Of a stretch of 6,863 nucleotides of DNA, positions 5,250-6,863 are shown one piece after another (the stretch's first letter is position 1; every line of letters starts with the position of its first letter). The DNA lies in the NCBI GenBank assembly GCA_002335115.1, contig DDCR01000072.1:1-6863 (forward strand). The letters run 5' to 3'. This DNA comes from Oceanospirillaceae bacterium UBA2001 (GTDB taxonomy: Bacteria; Pseudomonadota; Gammaproteobacteria; Pseudomonadales; Balneatricaceae). The notes below the pieces were generated by a model, which saw only the letters and a list, made by a program, of their open reading frames with translations, was not told the DNA's origin and did not search any database. The position numbers and the translations under genes are program-made.

Positions 5250-6863
5250 TTAGCTTGGCGCTTCGTCTGCACCTGGCACATCGCTGTTGTCTGCGTCTAG
5301 ATCAGATTCAGCAACAGTGGCCTGGTCATCCGCTGAGGTGGCACTGGCATTGCCATCCATGTCTGAACCACTGCTATTACGATCCTGATCGTCCCAACCT
5401 TCGGGTGCAGACACCTCTTCACGAGCCAACAATTGGTCCAACTGGCCTGAGTCAATGGTTTCATATTTCATCAACGCATCCGCCATGGCATCTAGGATGT
5501 CGCGATTGTCATGTAAAATGACATTGGCACGCTCATAGCAAGTATCAATAATTTCTTTTATTTCGCTATCAATAACCGCTGTTGTTTCATCAGAGAAACC
5601 TTTGGCGCCCTGGCCTTGTGCACCACTAAACGGATCAGCATCTTCTGATTCATAAAGCAGTGGGCCTAATTTTTCGGACAGGCCCCACTTGGTCACCATG
5701 TTACGCGCCAGTTGTGTTGCACGCTGAATATCGTTAGAAGCGCCAGTAGTCACGCCCTCTTTACCTAAGGTCATTTCTTCCGCAATACGACCACCATACA
5801 GGCTACAAATTTGACTCAAAATACCTTGCCGAGACAAGCTATAGCGGTCTTCTTCGGGCAAGAACATGGTCACGCCTAAAGCTCGGCCACGGGGAATAAT
5901 AGTCACCTTATAAACGGGATCGTGATCTGGCACCAAACGTCCAACAATGGCATGGCCCGCTTCGTGATAAGCCGTGTTGAGCTTTTCTTTAGGCTGCATG
6001 ACCATAGATTTGCGCTCAGCCCCCATCATGATTTTGTCTTTAGCCTTCTCTAACTCATCCATGCCCACGGTGCGCTTATTTAAACGCGCCGTAAACAAAG
6101 CGGCCTCGTTCACTAGGTTAGCTAAATCTGCACCCGAAAAGCCTGGCGTTCCACGCGCGATTAACTTGGCTTTTACGCCGTCGCCTAGAGGTACTTTTTT
6201 GAGGTGTACATTAAGAATTTGTTCGCGCCCACGAATGTCTGGTAGCGGCACGTATACCTGACGGTCAAAACGACCAGGTCGCAACAAGGCTTTGTCTAAT
6301 ACGTCTGGGCGGTTAGTTGCCGCGATCACAATAATCCCTTCGTTACCTTCAAAACCGTCCATTTCTACTAATAGCTGGTTGAGGGTTTGTTCACGTTCAT
6401 CATTACCACCACCCATGCCAGCGCCACGATGGCGACCCACGGCATCGATCTCATCAATAAAGATAATGCATGGCGCTTGTTTTTTGGCTTGTTCAAACAT
6501 ATCACGCACACGGGATGCACCAACGCCCACAAACATTTCAACAAAATCGGAACCAGAAATACTAAAGAAAGGCACTTTAGCTTCACCTGCAATGGCTTTC
6601 GCCAACAAGGTTTTACCTGTGCCTGGCGCACCTGACATGAGCACACCTCTTGGTATATGCCCACCCAAGCGTTGAAACTTGCCGGGGTCTCGCAAAAATT
6701 CTACCAATTCCTGCACGTCTTCTTTGGCTTCTTCAACCCCTGCAACATCAGCAAAAGTGGTTTTAATCTGGTCTTCGCTCATTAACCGAGCTTTGCTCTT
6801 GCCAAAGGACATGGGGCCACCCTTGCCTCCCGCACCACCTTGCATTTGGCGCATGAAGAACAT
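5250..6863 (-). CDS. ftsH: FtsH ATP-dependent zinc metalloprotease, N-terminus missing
   Basis: 537 residues are present; the first visible Met aligns with about residue 115 of E. coli FtsH, so the two membrane segments and periplasmic domain lie beyond the right edge. FtsH is a hexameric inner-membrane protease that extracts and degrades membrane proteins and regulators such as LpxC and sigma32. In window numbering: pore motif FVG (111-113), Walker A GAPGTGKT (78-85), Walker B IIFIDE (133-138), second region of homology (182-201) with Arg195 and Arg198, zinc site HEAGH (300-304) and third ligand Asp378 in GASND. Walker A has Ala where E. coli has Pro. After about residue 487 the C-terminus is a low-complexity acidic tail rich in Asp, Ser and Ala, with one Arg. 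Order ftsH-folP-glmM is standard for Gammaproteobacteria. True length should be close to 650 residues. Confidence 0.98.
   Translation of the reverse strand: MFFMRQMQGGAGGKGGPMSFGKSKARLMSEDQIKTTFADVAGVEEAKEDVQELVEFLRDPGKFQRLGGHIPRGVLMSGAPGTGKTLLAKAIAGEAKVPFFSISGSDFVEMFVGVGASRVRDMFEQAKKQAPCIIFIDEIDAVGRHRGAGMGGGNDEREQTLNQLLVEMDGFEGNEGIIVIAATNRPDVLDKALLRPGRFDRQVYVPLPDIRGREQILNVHLKKVPLGDGVKAKLIARGTPGFSGADLANLVNEAALFTARLNKRTVGMDELEKAKDKIMMGAERKSMVMQPKEKLNTAYHEAGHAIVGRLVPDHDPVYKVTIIPRGRALGVTMFLPEEDRYSLSRQGILSQICSLYGGRIAEEMTLGKEGVTTGASNDIQRATQLARNMVTKWGLSEKLGPLLYESEDADPFSGAQGQGAKGFSDETTAVIDSEIKEIIDTCYERANVILHDNRDILDAMADALMKYETIDSGQLDQLLAREEVSAPEGWDDQDRNSSGSDMDGNASATSADDQATVAESDLDADNSDVPGADEAPS

Noticed and set aside
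5005..6675. Several plus-strand and off-frame minus-strand open frames of 60-127 codons inside ftsH and folP
   Set aside because: They are shadows of strongly conserved genes and show no recognisable protein features.
1..6863. Mobile element, CRISPR array, phage or defence system
   Set aside because: No transposase, integrase, terminal inverted repeats, repeat-spacer pattern or defence-family motif was seen on either strand.

Overview
The window is a conserved housekeeping locus of a gammaproteobacterium, with every gene on the minus strand, so transcription runs from high to low coordinates. The order ftsH-folP-glmM-tpiA-secG-tRNA-Leu(GAG) is the arrangement I know from Pseudomonas and relatives; in Escherichia coli the same block lacks tpiA. 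Protein sequences, tRNA sequences and ribosome binding sites all fit Gammaproteobacteria. The moderate GC content (about half or somewhat less in the lines I counted) argues against Pseudomonas itself and would suit a marine or related lineage, but the genus cannot be named from this sequence.

Reading with transcription: ftsH (5250-6863) enters from beyond the right edge and lacks its membrane-anchoring N-terminus. folP follows after one base, then glmM after 30 bases. A 132-base gap carries a good sigma70-type promoter that probably starts a second unit, tpiA-secG-tRNA-Leu, which closes with a strong intrinsic terminator at 1609-1634. The genes cover membrane protein quality control (FtsH), folate synthesis (FolP), the cell-wall precursor route (GlmM), glycolysis (TpiA), protein export (SecG) and decoding of leucine codons.

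The left part (114-1452) is accessory: a GFA-type zinc protein, a small NTF2/SnoaL-like protein of unknown function, and a GloA-like VOC metalloenzyme. Beyond them, at the very left edge, the first 24 bases of an initiator tRNA-fMet are visible on the minus strand behind a near-consensus promoter with a GC-rich discriminator. In E. coli such a tRNA (metY) heads the rimP-nusA-infB operon, so the three genes appear to sit between the secG-tRNA-Leu block and the tRNA-fMet/nusA block.

I see no mobile element, CRISPR array, phage gene or clearly new system. The points most worth a second look are the three-gene insertion with its aldehyde-detoxification flavour, the shared promoter architecture of the tpiA and tRNA-fMet units, and unusual bases in both tRNAs (A5-C68 mismatch in tRNA-Leu, U1 in tRNA-fMet).
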